The notes under the pieces were generated by a model, which saw nothing but the letters and a program-made list of their open reading frames with translations, ran no database searches and had not been told where the DNA came from. Below are positions 7,294 to 17,065 of a stretch of DNA of 64,000 nt, piece after piece. Each line of letters starts with the position of its first letter. The first letter of the stretch is position 1. The translations under genes and the position numbers were made by a program. Origin of the DNA: Cytophagales bacterium (lineage in GTDB: Bacteria; Bacteroidota; Bacteroidia; Cytophagales; Cyclobacteriaceae); NCBI GenBank assembly GCA_017303805.1, contig JAFLBQ010000002.1, positions 372,001 through 436,000 of the forward strand, in the 5' to 3' direction.

Positions 7294-10200
7294 ATGGAAA
7301 AAGAGTTTTTACAAAAAATCAAACTGCGATTAGCAGGCATGTTACTATGCCTTCTTTTCACCATACCCCAGGCCGTGGCCCAAAAGGCTGTTGTAAGTGG
7401 TAGCGTAAAAGATGCTGGCGGGGTAGCTATGCCGGCAGTTAACGTGCTAATTAAAGGTACGCTTACCGGAGTAACTACTGACGCCTCGGGTAACTTTAGC
7501 ATTCAGGCATCGGCTCAAGATGTGCTGGTTTTTTCTTTTATCGGGTACTCTAGCCAGGAGATACTAGTTGGTAACAAAACAACCTTTACCATAACCTTAG
7601 AAGAAGACGTAACCGCTTTGCAGGAAATTGTAGTGGTAGGCTACGGTACTCAAAAGAAGAGTGACCTTACTGCTGCTATTTCTTCGGTAGGGGGAGAAAC
7701 CCTGCGGAACTCTGTAACCACAAGTATTGATCAGGCTTTGCAAGGCCGCGTGTCAGGTGTGCAGGTTACGCAAAACAGTGGTGCACCGGGCGGAGCAGTT
7801 TCTATTCGCATCCGTGGGACGACATCATTAACCCAAAGCAGCGAGCCACTTTATGTAATAGACGGTGTGCAGGTTGGCGGAAGGGCTCAGGGCATTGCGG
7901 GTTTTGATTGGGCTGGAGGTACAGGCGGGCAGCAAGCCGCAGCCAGTAACCCCATGGCTTCGTTAAACCCGGCCGATATTGAAAGCTTTGAAGTATTAAA
8001 AGATGCGGCCGCCACAGCTATATACGGTTCGCGTGCTGCAAATGGAGTAATAATTATTACCACCAAAAGGGGTAAGAAAGGCGAGGCAAAGGTTAGTTAC
8101 AACGGTTTTTATGCCGTGCAGGAAGTGTACAAAACTTTCGACATGATGGACCTTCCTACCTATGCGGCTTACAACAACGAAGTAGCACAAGAGGTTTCTA
8201 CCATTGCTGCTAACCCCAACTTTGCCGACCCCAGTTTATTAGGCCGCGGTACAGATTGGCAAGATGCTGTTTTCAGGGTAGCACCTATGCAAAATCATAA
8301 CATTACTATCGCTGGTGGAACGGAAGGAACCCAATACACCGTTTCGGGAGGGTTCTTTAAACAAGATGGTATTATTATCGGCTCTGATTTTGATCGGTTT
8401 ACATTGCGTGCCAACATCGACAGTAAAGTAAAAGAAGGGATTAAGATTGGAAGCAGCATTGCACTTTCGCGGAAGAATGAAAGAATGATTTCCAGCGATG
8501 GAGGAGATGGGGTGATTGCACAGGCCGCCCAGATGGCGCCACACATACCAGTACGTAATTTTGACGGAAGTTTTGCGGGGCCAGAACAGCAAAATGTTTC
8601 TTCGCAGGTAAGTTTTAACCCCGTGGGCTTAGCATTGCTACGCAACAATACGTTGTTGAATAACAGGGTTATGACCAACCTGTTTGCCGATGTTCAGATA
8701 ATCAAAAACCTGTCTTTCAGAACAGACCTTGGTATTGATTACAGCAACTCCATGAACAAAGCATTTATGCCCACGTTTCAGTGGGGAACGCTTGTAAACA
8801 ACACCAGCCAGTTTGCACAACGGGCCGATCAGAATTTCTATTACAACTGGACCAACTCATTACGTTATGCCCGTACTGTTGGCCGCCATGATTTTGCCGT
8901 GCAATTATTTGCCGAAGCAATAAAAAGTGAGTGGGAAGGATTTACTGCTTATAAAGTGGGTCTGCCCAACGACATTCCGGTTATGAACCAGGGGGAAATT
9001 TCAAATATCCCCAATGGAGGCTATAAAGGTTGGAACACGTTGGTTTCGCAATTTACCCGCGTAAATTATGTGTTTGACGATCGGTATTCTTTTGAGGCAA
9101 CACTACGAAGAGATGGATCTTCTCGATTTGGTCCGAATAACCGGTGGGGATTTTTCCCTTCCGTATCAGCAGCCTGGAATATTACCAAAGAAGATTTTTT
9201 TTCGAGCATAAATACCAATACCCTCACCAGCATGAAATTGCGGGCAAGCTGGGGTAATGTAGGTAACCAGGAAATCCGCAACTATGCATTTGGTTCAGCC
9301 CTTAACTCGTTCAACTCATATTTTGGACCAGCCGCTATTAACAGCGCCTATTCAAATCCGGATATAAAATGGGAGTCAACCGAAATGGTGAACATTGGTC
9401 TGGATGCAGAACTTTTTTCGGGCCGGTTACAACTTGCCTTTGAAGCCTACCAAAAGAAAACCAACAACCTGTTGTTACAGGTAAACCTGCCGGCAATTTT
9501 TGGCGATCAGGTTGCGGGCCCCATGGCTAATGTAGGCAGCATGACCAATAAAGGGTTGGAGCTTACCATTACTACGGTTAACATAGACAAAGCAAAACTC
9601 AGATGGACAACCAACGCAAACATTTCGATTAACCGGAATCGTGTAACCGATATGGGCGGCAATGCCATCTACAACAACATCTATTGGTACTCCGGCTTTC
9701 AAACAGCTATTATGACCCGCGCAGGGTATCCGGTTGGCCAATTCTTTGGATATGTAATGGACGGAATTTTTACTTCTCAAGAGGAGATACTGGCCCATGC
9801 GGTACAAATACCAAGCGACAACAATCCGAATGTAAACAAAATAGAAAGAACAACCGGTTTGTGGTTGGGCGATATTAAGTGGAAAGATTTGAATGGCGAT
9901 GGGAAGATAACCTCCGAGGATCAAACAGTAATTGGAAACCCCAACCCCGATTTTGAATTCGGATTTGACAATACCTTTAGTTACGGTCCCTTTACACTCA
10001 ATGTGTTTTTCACCGGAGTGGTAGGTGGCGATGTACTTAACTTTTCGCGCACACGCAACGAGCAAATGATTGGCAACTTCGACAATCAATCTATGACGGT
10101 ATTAAATCGCGCACGCGTGCAATTGAAACCGGGCGGCACCAACATAAATAGCATTGAAGACATTGAATTGGTTAACCCCAATACAACCATGCCTCGCTTT

Positions 10201-10500
10201 GATAACGGAGGCGAAAACTTTAATCATTACATGTCTAGCCGATGGATTGAAGACGGAACCTATGTGCGGTTACAGAATGTAAAACTTTCCTACTCATTGC
10301 CAATAGCGCTGATTCAAAAAGCCAAAATAGCGCGCGCACAGGTTTATGCCAACATTCAGAATGCTGCCACCTTTACCCGCTACACGGGGTTAGATCCTCA
10401 AATTGGTGCGTTTAACCAAAGCTCGTTGCAACGTAACGTGGATATGGGCCGCTATCCGGCACCACGGGTATATACGTTAGGAGTGAACATTGATTTTTAA
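7294..10500 (+). CDS. SusC/RagA-family TonB-dependent outer-membrane glycan importer
   Basis: 1068 residues. Signal peptide to about residue 29 (TIPQAVAQ), then a carboxypeptidase-regulatory-like domain (about 32-110; VVSGSVKDAGGVAMPAVNVL, VFSFIGYSSQEI), the TonB box EIVVVGYGTQKK (about 112-123), the plug domain (SIDQALQGRVSGVQVTQNSG, IRIRGTTSL, PLYVIDGVQ) and a 22-strand-type barrel ending in the aromatic-rich YTLGVNIDF. This is the channel that takes up oligosaccharides across the outer membrane using TonB energy, working with the SusD lid encoded 20 bases downstream. Length is typical. It heads an operon through 15513. Confidence 0.97.
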   Translation: MEKEFLQKIKLRLAGMLLCLLFTIPQAVAQKAVVSGSVKDAGGVAMPAVNVLIKGTLTGVTTDASGNFSIQASAQDVLVFSFIGYSSQEILVGNKTTFTITLEEDVTALQEIVVVGYGTQKKSDLTAAISSVGGETLRNSVTTSIDQALQGRVSGVQVTQNSGAPGGAVSIRIRGTTSLTQSSEPLYVIDGVQVGGRAQGIAGFDWAGGTGGQQAAASNPMASLNPADIESFEVLKDAAATAIYGSRAANGVIIITTKRGKKGEAKVSYNGFYAVQEVYKTFDMMDLPTYAAYNNEVAQEVSTIAANPNFADPSLLGRGTDWQDAVFRVAPMQNHNITIAGGTEGTQYTVSGGFFKQDGIIIGSDFDRFTLRANIDSKVKEGIKIGSSIALSRKNERMISSDGGDGVIAQAAQMAPHIPVRNFDGSFAGPEQQNVSSQVSFNPVGLALLRNNTLLNNRVMTNLFADVQIIKNLSFRTDLGIDYSNSMNKAFMPTFQWGTLVNNTSQFAQRADQNFYYNWTNSLRYARTVGRHDFAVQLFAEAIKSEWEGFTAYKVGLPNDIPVMNQGEISNIPNGGYKGWNTLVSQFTRVNYVFDDRYSFEATLRRDGSSRFGPNNRWGFFPSVSAAWNITKEDFFSSINTNTLTSMKLRASWGNVGNQEIRNYAFGSALNSFNSYFGPAAINSAYSNPDIKWESTEMVNIGLDAELFSGRLQLAFEAYQKKTNNLLLQVNLPAIFGDQVAGPMANVGSMTNKGLELTITTVNIDKAKLRWTTNANISINRNRVTDMGGNAIYNNIYWYSGFQTAIMTRAGYPVGQFFGYVMDGIFTSQEEILAHAVQIPSDNNPNVNKIERTTGLWLGDIKWKDLNGDGKITSEDQTVIGNPNPDFEFGFDNTFSYGPFTLNVFFTGVVGGDVLNFSRTRNEQMIGNFDNQSMTVLNRARVQLKPGGTNINSIEDIELVNPNTTMPRFDNGGENFNHYMSSRWIEDGTYVRLQNVKLSYSLPIALIQKAKIARAQVYANIQNAATFTRYTGLDPQIGAFNQSSLQRNVDMGRYPAPRVYTLGVNIDF

Positions 10501-10520
10501 CTGGAAGAAAAAGAAAGTGT

Positions 10521-12233
10521 ATGAAAAAAAATCTTAAATATCTTTTTGCTTTCGCACTAACCTTCACACTGGTTTCGTGCGGAGTTGACTTTCTGGAATT
10601 TGTTCCGGAAGATCAGGCCACTGTAAATGGGTGGTATAGAAGTGAAGCGGAAATCCGTCAGTCAACAGCTTCAATGTATGGCCGGCCATGGTTTGGATTC
10701 AACGATGTATTTAGCTGGGCCGCTGGCGATTTAATGGCTGGCGAAATGCATCACAACTGGGACCAGGAAGGGCAGTTTTTTTACTTGTCGTACAACGAAA
10801 ACAATAGCCATATAGGCGATGGCTGGCAAGGTCTTTACGATGTTATTTCGTATGCCAACCTGATTATTGATGATATGCCGGCCATTGCAAGTGGGTATGG
10901 CGTTAGCCAGGCTGTTATTAACCGTGGTTTGGGCGAAGCCCGTTTTTTCAGGGGCTTTTCATTTTTTCTATTGGCAGAATATTGGGGCGATGTTCCGATA
11001 ATAGAAAGACCGGCCGAGAAAGTTGCCACCGGGAATCTTCAGTTACCTAAAAACACGGTAGCAAGTGTATATGAATTTGCACGCAGGGACCTGGTGTTTG
11101 CAGCCGAAAATTTACCGGCAACCGATGCGGCCGGGCGTGTTACCGCGTGGGCAGCAAAGGGCATGCTTGCCAAGCTGCACGTTACGCTGGGGCAAAGAAG
11201 TGTGGGTGGAGGTACCATTGGTTCTGCCGCAGATTTTACGATAGCGGCAAACTATGCAGCCGATGTAATCAACAACAGCGGCTTAACGCTTTACAGCAAT
11301 TATGAAGATATGTTCAAAATTGCCAACGAACACAACCGGGAAATTTTGTTTGGGCTGCAATTTATAAACGGAGGTTGGGGCTTTGGCAACAGTCGCCAGG
11401 CCCGTTTTGCGCGCCACTCGGTAATAACTGGCGATGCCCAGGCCTGGGGTGGTGGAAAGTGTATGTCGATTAGTTTTTTGAATACCCTTGCAGCAAACGC
11501 AGAAGGCAAAACTGATTTGCGCAGAAGAGCTATCTATATGCAAAACGGAGATATATATAGTTACCTCGCCACAAAATCGGGTGGTTACAAATACAACATT
11601 GTTTCGCGCGATGCAGAGGGAACTCAGATTGAAGGAGCCACCCCCACACTCAATAGTCTGAAAAAATATGTGGTTGGAAATGTGGATGATCATGGCTATG
11701 TAATCTCTAATCAGGACTCGCCAATGGATATCTACATGCTGCGATTGTCGGATGTTTACCTGCTGTATGCCGAAGCGTTATTGGGAAGTAATTCATCCCT
11801 TACGAGTGGTCCTGGATATGACGCTTACCTGGCTGTGCGAGCACGCGCTGGCTTAAATCCTCCAGCCGATGGAAGCATGACCTATGTTGATTTGTTTAAC
11901 GAACGCAGAGTTGAGTTTGCATTAGAAGGGATTGCCTGGCTTGATGTTAAACGCAGGTACTATCGTAATTCATCGGAGGCGCTGGCATATCTAAACAGCC
12001 AGGGCCGTACCGATAGATTTTTCAGAATTAATACCAACGATAACCTGGAGAACGATGCAGCCGGGTATGAAGTAGTTGCAGCTGGCGGTATTGGTTCAGG
12101 TGGTGCGGTTAACACCGATCCGGTAGTAGCCTTTACAGCAACAAAAATGACGTTGCCCATTCCGGGCATTGAGGTAGTAAATAATCCGCTGCTGAGAGCC
12201 GAAACGCCAGCCGTTGAATATGATTTTAACTAA
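10521..12233 (+). CDS. SusD/RagB-family surface glycan-binding lipoprotein
   Basis: 570 residues with a lipobox FTLVSC (lipid Cys20). The order of motifs is that of SusD: an N-terminal NGWYRSEAEIRQSTASMYG helix, the TPR-like WQGLYDVISYANLIID and GEARFFRGFSFFLLAEYWGD segments, and the C-terminal DIYMLRLSDVYLLYAEALL and FNERRVEFALEGIAWLDVKR. SusD forms a hinged lid over SusC and captures oligosaccharides at the cell surface. The gene lies directly after susC and 14 bases before the first TIG-domain lipoprotein, so it is part of the same transcript. Ligand cannot be read from the sequence; the neighbouring GH26/GH5 suggest mannan. Confidence 0.97.
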   Translation: MKKNLKYLFAFALTFTLVSCGVDFLEFVPEDQATVNGWYRSEAEIRQSTASMYGRPWFGFNDVFSWAAGDLMAGEMHHNWDQEGQFFYLSYNENNSHIGDGWQGLYDVISYANLIIDDMPAIASGYGVSQAVINRGLGEARFFRGFSFFLLAEYWGDVPIIERPAEKVATGNLQLPKNTVASVYEFARRDLVFAAENLPATDAAGRVTAWAAKGMLAKLHVTLGQRSVGGGTIGSAADFTIAANYAADVINNSGLTLYSNYEDMFKIANEHNREILFGLQFINGGWGFGNSRQARFARHSVITGDAQAWGGGKCMSISFLNTLAANAEGKTDLRRRAIYMQNGDIYSYLATKSGGYKYNIVSRDAEGTQIEGATPTLNSLKKYVVGNVDDHGYVISNQDSPMDIYMLRLSDVYLLYAEALLGSNSSLTSGPGYDAYLAVRARAGLNPPADGSMTYVDLFNERRVEFALEGIAWLDVKRRYYRNSSEALAYLNSQGRTDRFFRINTNDNLENDAAGYEVVAAGGIGSGGAVNTDPVVAFTATKMTLPIPGIEVVNNPLLRAETPAVEYDFN

Positions 12234-12247
12234 CTGAAAAAATAAGT

Positions 12248-13504
12248 ATGAAGCTTACAAAATATATAACTGGTGCCCTTGCGTTTGGCATAGCATGCAG
12301 TAGTTTATTCGTGGTTAGTTCTTGTGAAGAGACGGGCGATGGGATGAGTATAGAAAACCCGGATGGCCCTCCGGTAGTTGATTATATCCGGCTCACAAAC
12401 CCGGCCAGTTCCGATTCGCTGCTGGTTAGTGCTTCGCTGGGAACAGGCATTGCAATCGTAGGCAAAAATCTGGGCGGAACCCGCGAAGTATGGTTTAACG
12501 ACAGAAAGGCCGTTATCAATCCCATCTGGGTAACCAACAAAACCATTTTGGTAAGCGTGCCCAGCTTTGCACCAAACAGAATTACAAATGTATTGTACCT
12601 GGTAAACGCGCAGCAAGACACCCTTAAACATCCATTCATTGTTTCAATACCGCCCCCGGTATTGAATAATGTACGAAACGAATGGCCGCAAGCAGGCGAG
12701 AACCTTGTTATAAACGGAAACTATTTTTTTGAACCCTTAACAGTAGAGTTTAGTGGTGGCGTAACAGGCCAGGTAGTTTCGGTAACGCAAAACCAGGTTG
12801 AGGTAACGGTTCCTACGGGCGCAACCGAAGGCCCGATAACCTTAGCTACAAATTTTGGCGAAGCGGAATCCTCTTTTCATATCTGGGATAAACGAAACAT
12901 CGTTTTAAACTTTGACGATAAGGTTGCCAACGGCTGGCGTATTGGTTTACGCGAAAATACGGATGGCCCTATAGACGGTAACTACCTGGTGGTGCGGGGT
13001 AACATCGCGGCAAATCAGCGCGATGAAGGCCCGGGTGCGCCTGCACAATCTCCTTTGTGTATGGAGTTTTGGGGTGGCCCCGCAGGGCGTACCGAAAACT
13101 TCTATCCTCTGTATCCTAATTCTTACCGCGATTATGTAGTGAAGTTTGAAGCCAAAATAAACAAGTGGTATGGTGGATATCTTAATCTGTGTTTATCTAC
13201 ACCCACACACAGCGGAAGCAACCAGGAGATATGGAGCAACTCATTAAATGCCCGCGGAATTTGGGGGCCCTGGGCGGCAACCGGTGCCGAGGTAAACACA
13301 AATGGCCGGTGGATTACGGTAATAATTCCGCTAACGGAATTTCAATATTACATGGGCGCACCTAACAATGTTGTTTATACGCCCGGCCAAAAATTTATTG
13401 AAACAGCTGCCGGGTCGTTCAGCACGTGGTTGCTTGGTTCTCCTGAAAACAGTGGTAATGCGGTAGAGTTTTACATCGATAACATCCGTTTTGTTAAACC
13501 TTAA
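12248..13504 (+). CDS. Surface glycan-binding lipoprotein with TIG domains and C-terminal glycan-binding domain
   Basis: 418 residues, lipoprotein signal with lipid Cys26 (FVVSSC). Two IPT/TIG immunoglobulin-like domains follow (about 40-125 and 130-215), seen as SLGTGIAIVGKNLGGTREVWF and NEWPQAGENLVINGNYFFEP. The C-terminal half (about 220-418; IVLNFDDKVANGWRIGLREN, YVVKFEAKINKWYGGYLNLC, VEFYIDNIRFVKP) resembles the beta-sandwich glycan-binding domain of SGBP-B type proteins in mannan and xyloglucan PULs. It would hold polysaccharide at the cell surface next to the SusCD complex. Aromatic residues are abundant in the last domain, as expected for a sugar platform. Ligand inferred only. Confidence 0.85.
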   Translation: MKLTKYITGALAFGIACSSLFVVSSCEETGDGMSIENPDGPPVVDYIRLTNPASSDSLLVSASLGTGIAIVGKNLGGTREVWFNDRKAVINPIWVTNKTILVSVPSFAPNRITNVLYLVNAQQDTLKHPFIVSIPPPVLNNVRNEWPQAGENLVINGNYFFEPLTVEFSGGVTGQVVSVTQNQVEVTVPTGATEGPITLATNFGEAESSFHIWDKRNIVLNFDDKVANGWRIGLRENTDGPIDGNYLVVRGNIAANQRDEGPGAPAQSPLCMEFWGGPAGRTENFYPLYPNSYRDYVVKFEAKINKWYGGYLNLCLSTPTHSGSNQEIWSNSLNARGIWGPWAATGAEVNTNGRWITVIIPLTEFQYYMGAPNNVVYTPGQKFIETAAGSFSTWLLGSPENSGNAVEFYIDNIRFVKP

Positions 13505-13515
13505 CAAATTCTGAA

Positions 13516-15513
13516 ATGAAAAAAACAGGTAAGTATAAATTTGGCATTCTTGTTTCTTTGCTACTGGTAGCAGGGTTTGCTTTTCTTTCATCATGCCAGG
13601 AAGAGGAGGGCTCAAGCGAAGTGATCCTATTAAGCTTTGGCCCATCGGGTGTACACCATGGCGATGAAATAACATTCTTTGGTCAAAACTTAGATAAGGT
13701 TTCGGCTATCGTGTTCGCGCCTTCCGTTGAAATTCCTAAAAGCGCTTTTAACTCTTCGAGGGCAGATCGGATAAACATTACAGTGCCCGAGGCTGCCGAA
13801 GCCGGTAAAATAATTTTAAAAACTCCACAAGGAGATCTTGAAAGCAAAACCATTCTTAATTTTGAGGTGCCGGTGGTGATTACCAGCATTACCCCCGAAG
13901 CGAAGCCGGGTTCAACCATTACCATACGGGGAGAAAAGATAAACTGGATTGAAAGGCTAACTTTCCCCAGCGACATCGTACTGACGAAGGAAGATTTTAC
14001 AAGTCAATCGTTAACCGAACTTGTAGTAACAGTGCCTCTGGACGCACAAACCGGATTTCTTTTATTTGCTACGGGTGGAACGAAGCCATTAACGTTTGGA
14101 TCGGAAGACCAATTGATTGTAACGGTCCCAGCAGTAACTGCGGTTACTCCGGCAGCCATTCGGCATACAGGCCAGTTGACTATAACAGGTACAAATCTGG
14201 ATCTTATAACGGCAGTTCAATTTGGAGGCGGGGCGTCTGTTTCGAAAGCCAACTTTGCAAGCCATTCGCAAACAGAAATCAAACTGGCGGTGCCGGCCAC
14301 CACGCTAAAAGGTAAATTAACCTTAAAGCAACAATCACCGGTAGATATTCAAACACCCAACGAGTTGGTTATTATTTTGCCAATTGGCACAACAGCAACG
14401 CCATCGCCCGCTATTCCCGGAACAAGTGATCTTACTATTTCGGGTACTGATCTTGATCTTGTGGCCGAATTAGGGTTACCGGTTTATGGTTCCGTACAGG
14501 CTTCTGCATTCAAGTCGCAATCGGCAACACAGATTGTTGTGGCTGTGCCCGTAGGCACTAAGTCAGGCGGAATAACCTATACTACCATTCATGGTTTCTC
14601 TGGTAACCTGGGTGTTACGGTACGAGTGCCCGCACCGGGGCCGGCTCCATTGCCCATTACGCTATACGATGAGACGATTGCACCCGGAGGTGGAAACTGG
14701 AGTTGGAATGCAGTAGTTTCTGATGTTGCCAGCACAGAACAATTTTATTCAGGCGATGTGTCGTGGAAATTTGAGACCACCTCGGGTGGCGGACTTTCTG
14801 CTGGAGGTATAACGGCAATTAATGTTAGCGGCCAGCAGGTATTTACATTTGCATTGTACGGTGGCCCGGGTACAAATGGCCGCGAGGTGGCCGCCATCTT
14901 AAACGACAATTGGGGTGATTATAACGCTGTAGTTTTAGAAGAGGGCAAATGGACAGAATACCAAATTCCATTGAGCCGATATCCCACAACTAATCTTAAT
15001 CAGATAGTGCGGTTTGCCTTTAAAGTAGAGGGCATTTCATCTTCTATTATTTATGCCGATCGCGTGGGCTTTGGTGCAGCCGGGCCGCCACCACTGGACT
15101 ATTACATTTATGACGATGCCGTTAAAAACAACTGGCAACAATGGGATGGCTGGGGTTTAACTTCAAAAGACTTTGCCAATGAAGAAGAAGTTTTTAAGGG
15201 TACGAAATCAATTAAGGTGGTGTATAATGATACGTATGGCGCCATACAAATTGGAAGAGGCTCTGCCTTTGATATGAGCGGATACACTACGCTTACGTTC
15301 CGCGTATATGCTTCAGCCGCGCAAAACTTAATTGTACAATTAAACAACGATTCAGACAATTATCTGAGCATTCCGCAAGGGTGGAGCGAGGTGGCATTAC
15401 CCATTGCCACTATGAACGGAAATACCGGGGCAGTATCTGAATTGCGAATTAAAAACAACAATTCGAATTTGCCGGTAACAATTTACTATGATGAAATTGG
15501 CTTGAGAAATTAA
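13516..15513 (+). CDS. Large multi-TIG surface lipoprotein with two C-terminal beta-sandwich modules
   Basis: 665 residues, lipoprotein signal with lipid Cys27 (AFLSSC). About four TIG/IPT repeats fill residues 35-375; each has the pattern ITGTNLDLITAVQFGG or ISGTDLDLVAELGLP followed by a PxGTxSG turn. Two related beta-sandwich modules of about 145 residues follow (about 380-520 and 530-665): DETIAPGGGNWSWNAVVSD and DDAVKNNWQQWDGWGLTSKD at their starts, and ADRVGF and YDEIGLRN at their ends. The modules resemble carbohydrate-binding domains of the galactose-binding-like fold. The TIG repeats probably form a long stalk. It is the second glycan-binding protein of this PUL and the last gene before a terminator. 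Confidence 0.8.
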   Translation: MKKTGKYKFGILVSLLLVAGFAFLSSCQEEEGSSEVILLSFGPSGVHHGDEITFFGQNLDKVSAIVFAPSVEIPKSAFNSSRADRINITVPEAAEAGKIILKTPQGDLESKTILNFEVPVVITSITPEAKPGSTITIRGEKINWIERLTFPSDIVLTKEDFTSQSLTELVVTVPLDAQTGFLLFATGGTKPLTFGSEDQLIVTVPAVTAVTPAAIRHTGQLTITGTNLDLITAVQFGGGASVSKANFASHSQTEIKLAVPATTLKGKLTLKQQSPVDIQTPNELVIILPIGTTATPSPAIPGTSDLTISGTDLDLVAELGLPVYGSVQASAFKSQSATQIVVAVPVGTKSGGITYTTIHGFSGNLGVTVRVPAPGPAPLPITLYDETIAPGGGNWSWNAVVSDVASTEQFYSGDVSWKFETTSGGGLSAGGITAINVSGQQVFTFALYGGPGTNGREVAAILNDNWGDYNAVVLEEGKWTEYQIPLSRYPTTNLNQIVRFAFKVEGISSSIIYADRVGFGAAGPPPLDYYIYDDAVKNNWQQWDGWGLTSKDFANEEEVFKGTKSIKVVYNDTYGAIQIGRGSAFDMSGYTTLTFRVYASAAQNLIVQLNNDSDNYLSIPQGWSEVALPIATMNGNTGAVSELRIKNNNSNLPVTIYYDEIGLRN

Positions 15514-15569
15514 ATAAAATTAGAACTCGATAAATAAAAGAAACAGGGTTTAGTTTGTTTGTTCAATAT

Positions 15570-15610
15570 CCGGAAGGCTCGGCTAAAGAGCCTTCTGGTT
15601 TTGTATTTTT
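15570..15610 (+). terminator. Terminator inside the PUL, between the SGBP and GH30 genes
   Basis: Stem of 11 pairs including one G-T (15570-15580 with 15588-15598), 7-base loop, then TTTTGTATTTTT. It lies 57 bases after the stop of the multi-TIG gene and 25 bases before the GH30 start, so it may end the SusCD transcript or attenuate read-through into the enzyme genes. Confidence 0.75.
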
Positions 15611-15634
15611 AAAAGAAGATTTGGGTTAACGTGA

Positions 15635-17056
15635 ATGATGATGAAAGCTGTTAAATTGAGTTTGACTTTTCTATGTGCAATTATTATTGCGCTTATGGTA
15701 GCCTGCAACGGGGGGCAGCCTACTACAGAAATTACGCCACCAACACCGGTATCCGATAGTATTTCCGTTACATTAAATCTATCTGTTAAAAAGCAAGAAA
15801 TGATTGGCTTTGGCGGTGCACTTACCTGGTATAGCAACTGGCTAACTACACATAGTAAAGTAACCGAAATGGCTGATTTGATGTTTAGCGACCTCGGAAT
15901 TGATATTGTGAGATTCAAAACCTGGTATTACCCGGATAATTATCCAACTAATAAGTTAGTAAGCAACATGTCCAGCAATGGCGATAATGATTATGCCAAA
16001 GCACATTGGGATGCCACAAACCAACTGCATCAATTAGCTAAGGCGCGCAACCCAAATATTAAAGTGCTGCTATGTTCATGGGGGCCACCTGCATCGTTAA
16101 AAGATAACGGCAAGCTGCAAGAAGGCGCACTAAAAAAAGATGCCAATGGGTTTATGTACAATGAGTTTGCCGACTATTGGGACGATATACTGGATTATAC
16201 CCCTTTTAATCCGGACTACATCAGCATTCAAAACGAACCCACCTTTACTACTGCCGGCTGGACAACCAGTAAATGGTCGATAAGTGAAACCTCTTTACTG
16301 CCTGGCTATAACACGGCCTTTACCAAGGTTTTTGATAAGATAAAGAACCGTGCGCACGTGCCCGTAATGGTTGGCCCCGAATCGCAGGATATCCCCACGT
16401 TTACACCTTTTGTAAATGTTCTTAAAGACAATCCCAATTGTCCGGTGTTTGCGTGGCATCCTTACAATGTAAACTCCACCACAACAGCGTCTGCTATTAC
16501 GGCATCGCTAAAAAGCGTAGGCAGCTTTTCTACAAAACCCAATATGATGACTGAGTTTTCCGATAATCTGGGTTGGTACAACACAGCATTGTTTATTCAG
16601 GAGTCGTTGATCCATGCCAATACATCGGCCTATATTTATTGGAAGTTGATGTGGGCAACCCCTTCTTCTGGCGAAGATGCCGGAATGATCAGCACAGGCT
16701 CCAGCCCTACCTCGCCTTATCAGGTAACACCCTACTACTACCTGATTAAGCATTTTTCAAAGAACATTGATGCCGGGTATCACCGTGTTGAAACCACAAC
16801 GGCAACCATACCTGCATCAAACCTGGTTACATCGGCTTTTGTAAGCCCCGATGAAAAGAAGGTAACAGTAATTGTTGTTAATAATGGAACAACGCCCGCC
16901 AAGGTGCACTTTCAAATTACCGGAAAAACAGCCAAGGGCATTTCTATTGTGCAAAGCAAAGAAGACAGTTATTATAAAACGATAAACACATCATCGCCCA
17001 CAAAGTCAATAAGCCTGGCGGCTAAAACTATTACCACTGTTGTGCTTGATATCTAA
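15635..17056 (+). CDS. GH30-family glycoside hydrolase, surface lipoprotein
   Basis: 473 residues from ATG 15635 (two more ATG codons follow at once). Lipoprotein signal with lipid Cys24 (ALMVAC). The TIM barrel starts with MIGFGGALTWYSNWL and carries LLCSWGPPASLKDNG, a GH30 signature. The predicted acid/base is Glu201 in SIQNEPTF and the nucleophile Glu307 in MMTEFSDN; after the barrel comes the side beta-domain (about 385-473) usual for GH30. Family members include glucuronoxylanases and beta-1,6-glucanases; the specific substrate cannot be assigned. Lipid anchoring suggests that it works on the cell surface, supplying oligosaccharides to SusCD. GH26 follows after 9 bases. Confidence 0.85.
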   Translation: MMMKAVKLSLTFLCAIIIALMVACNGGQPTTEITPPTPVSDSISVTLNLSVKKQEMIGFGGALTWYSNWLTTHSKVTEMADLMFSDLGIDIVRFKTWYYPDNYPTNKLVSNMSSNGDNDYAKAHWDATNQLHQLAKARNPNIKVLLCSWGPPASLKDNGKLQEGALKKDANGFMYNEFADYWDDILDYTPFNPDYISIQNEPTFTTAGWTTSKWSISETSLLPGYNTAFTKVFDKIKNRAHVPVMVGPESQDIPTFTPFVNVLKDNPNCPVFAWHPYNVNSTTTASAITASLKSVGSFSTKPNMMTEFSDNLGWYNTALFIQESLIHANTSAYIYWKLMWATPSSGEDAGMISTGSSPTSPYQVTPYYYLIKHFSKNIDAGYHRVETTTATIPASNLVTSAFVSPDEKKVTVIVVNNGTTPAKVHFQITGKTAKGISIVQSKEDSYYKTINTSSPTKSISLAAKTITTVVLDI

Positions 17057-17065
17057 CATACGGAG

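Noticed and set aside
9475-10089. 204-codon frame on the minus strand inside the SusC gene.
   Set aside because: It lies wholly opposite a clear SusC barrel and has no recognisable protein features; a shadow of the real gene.
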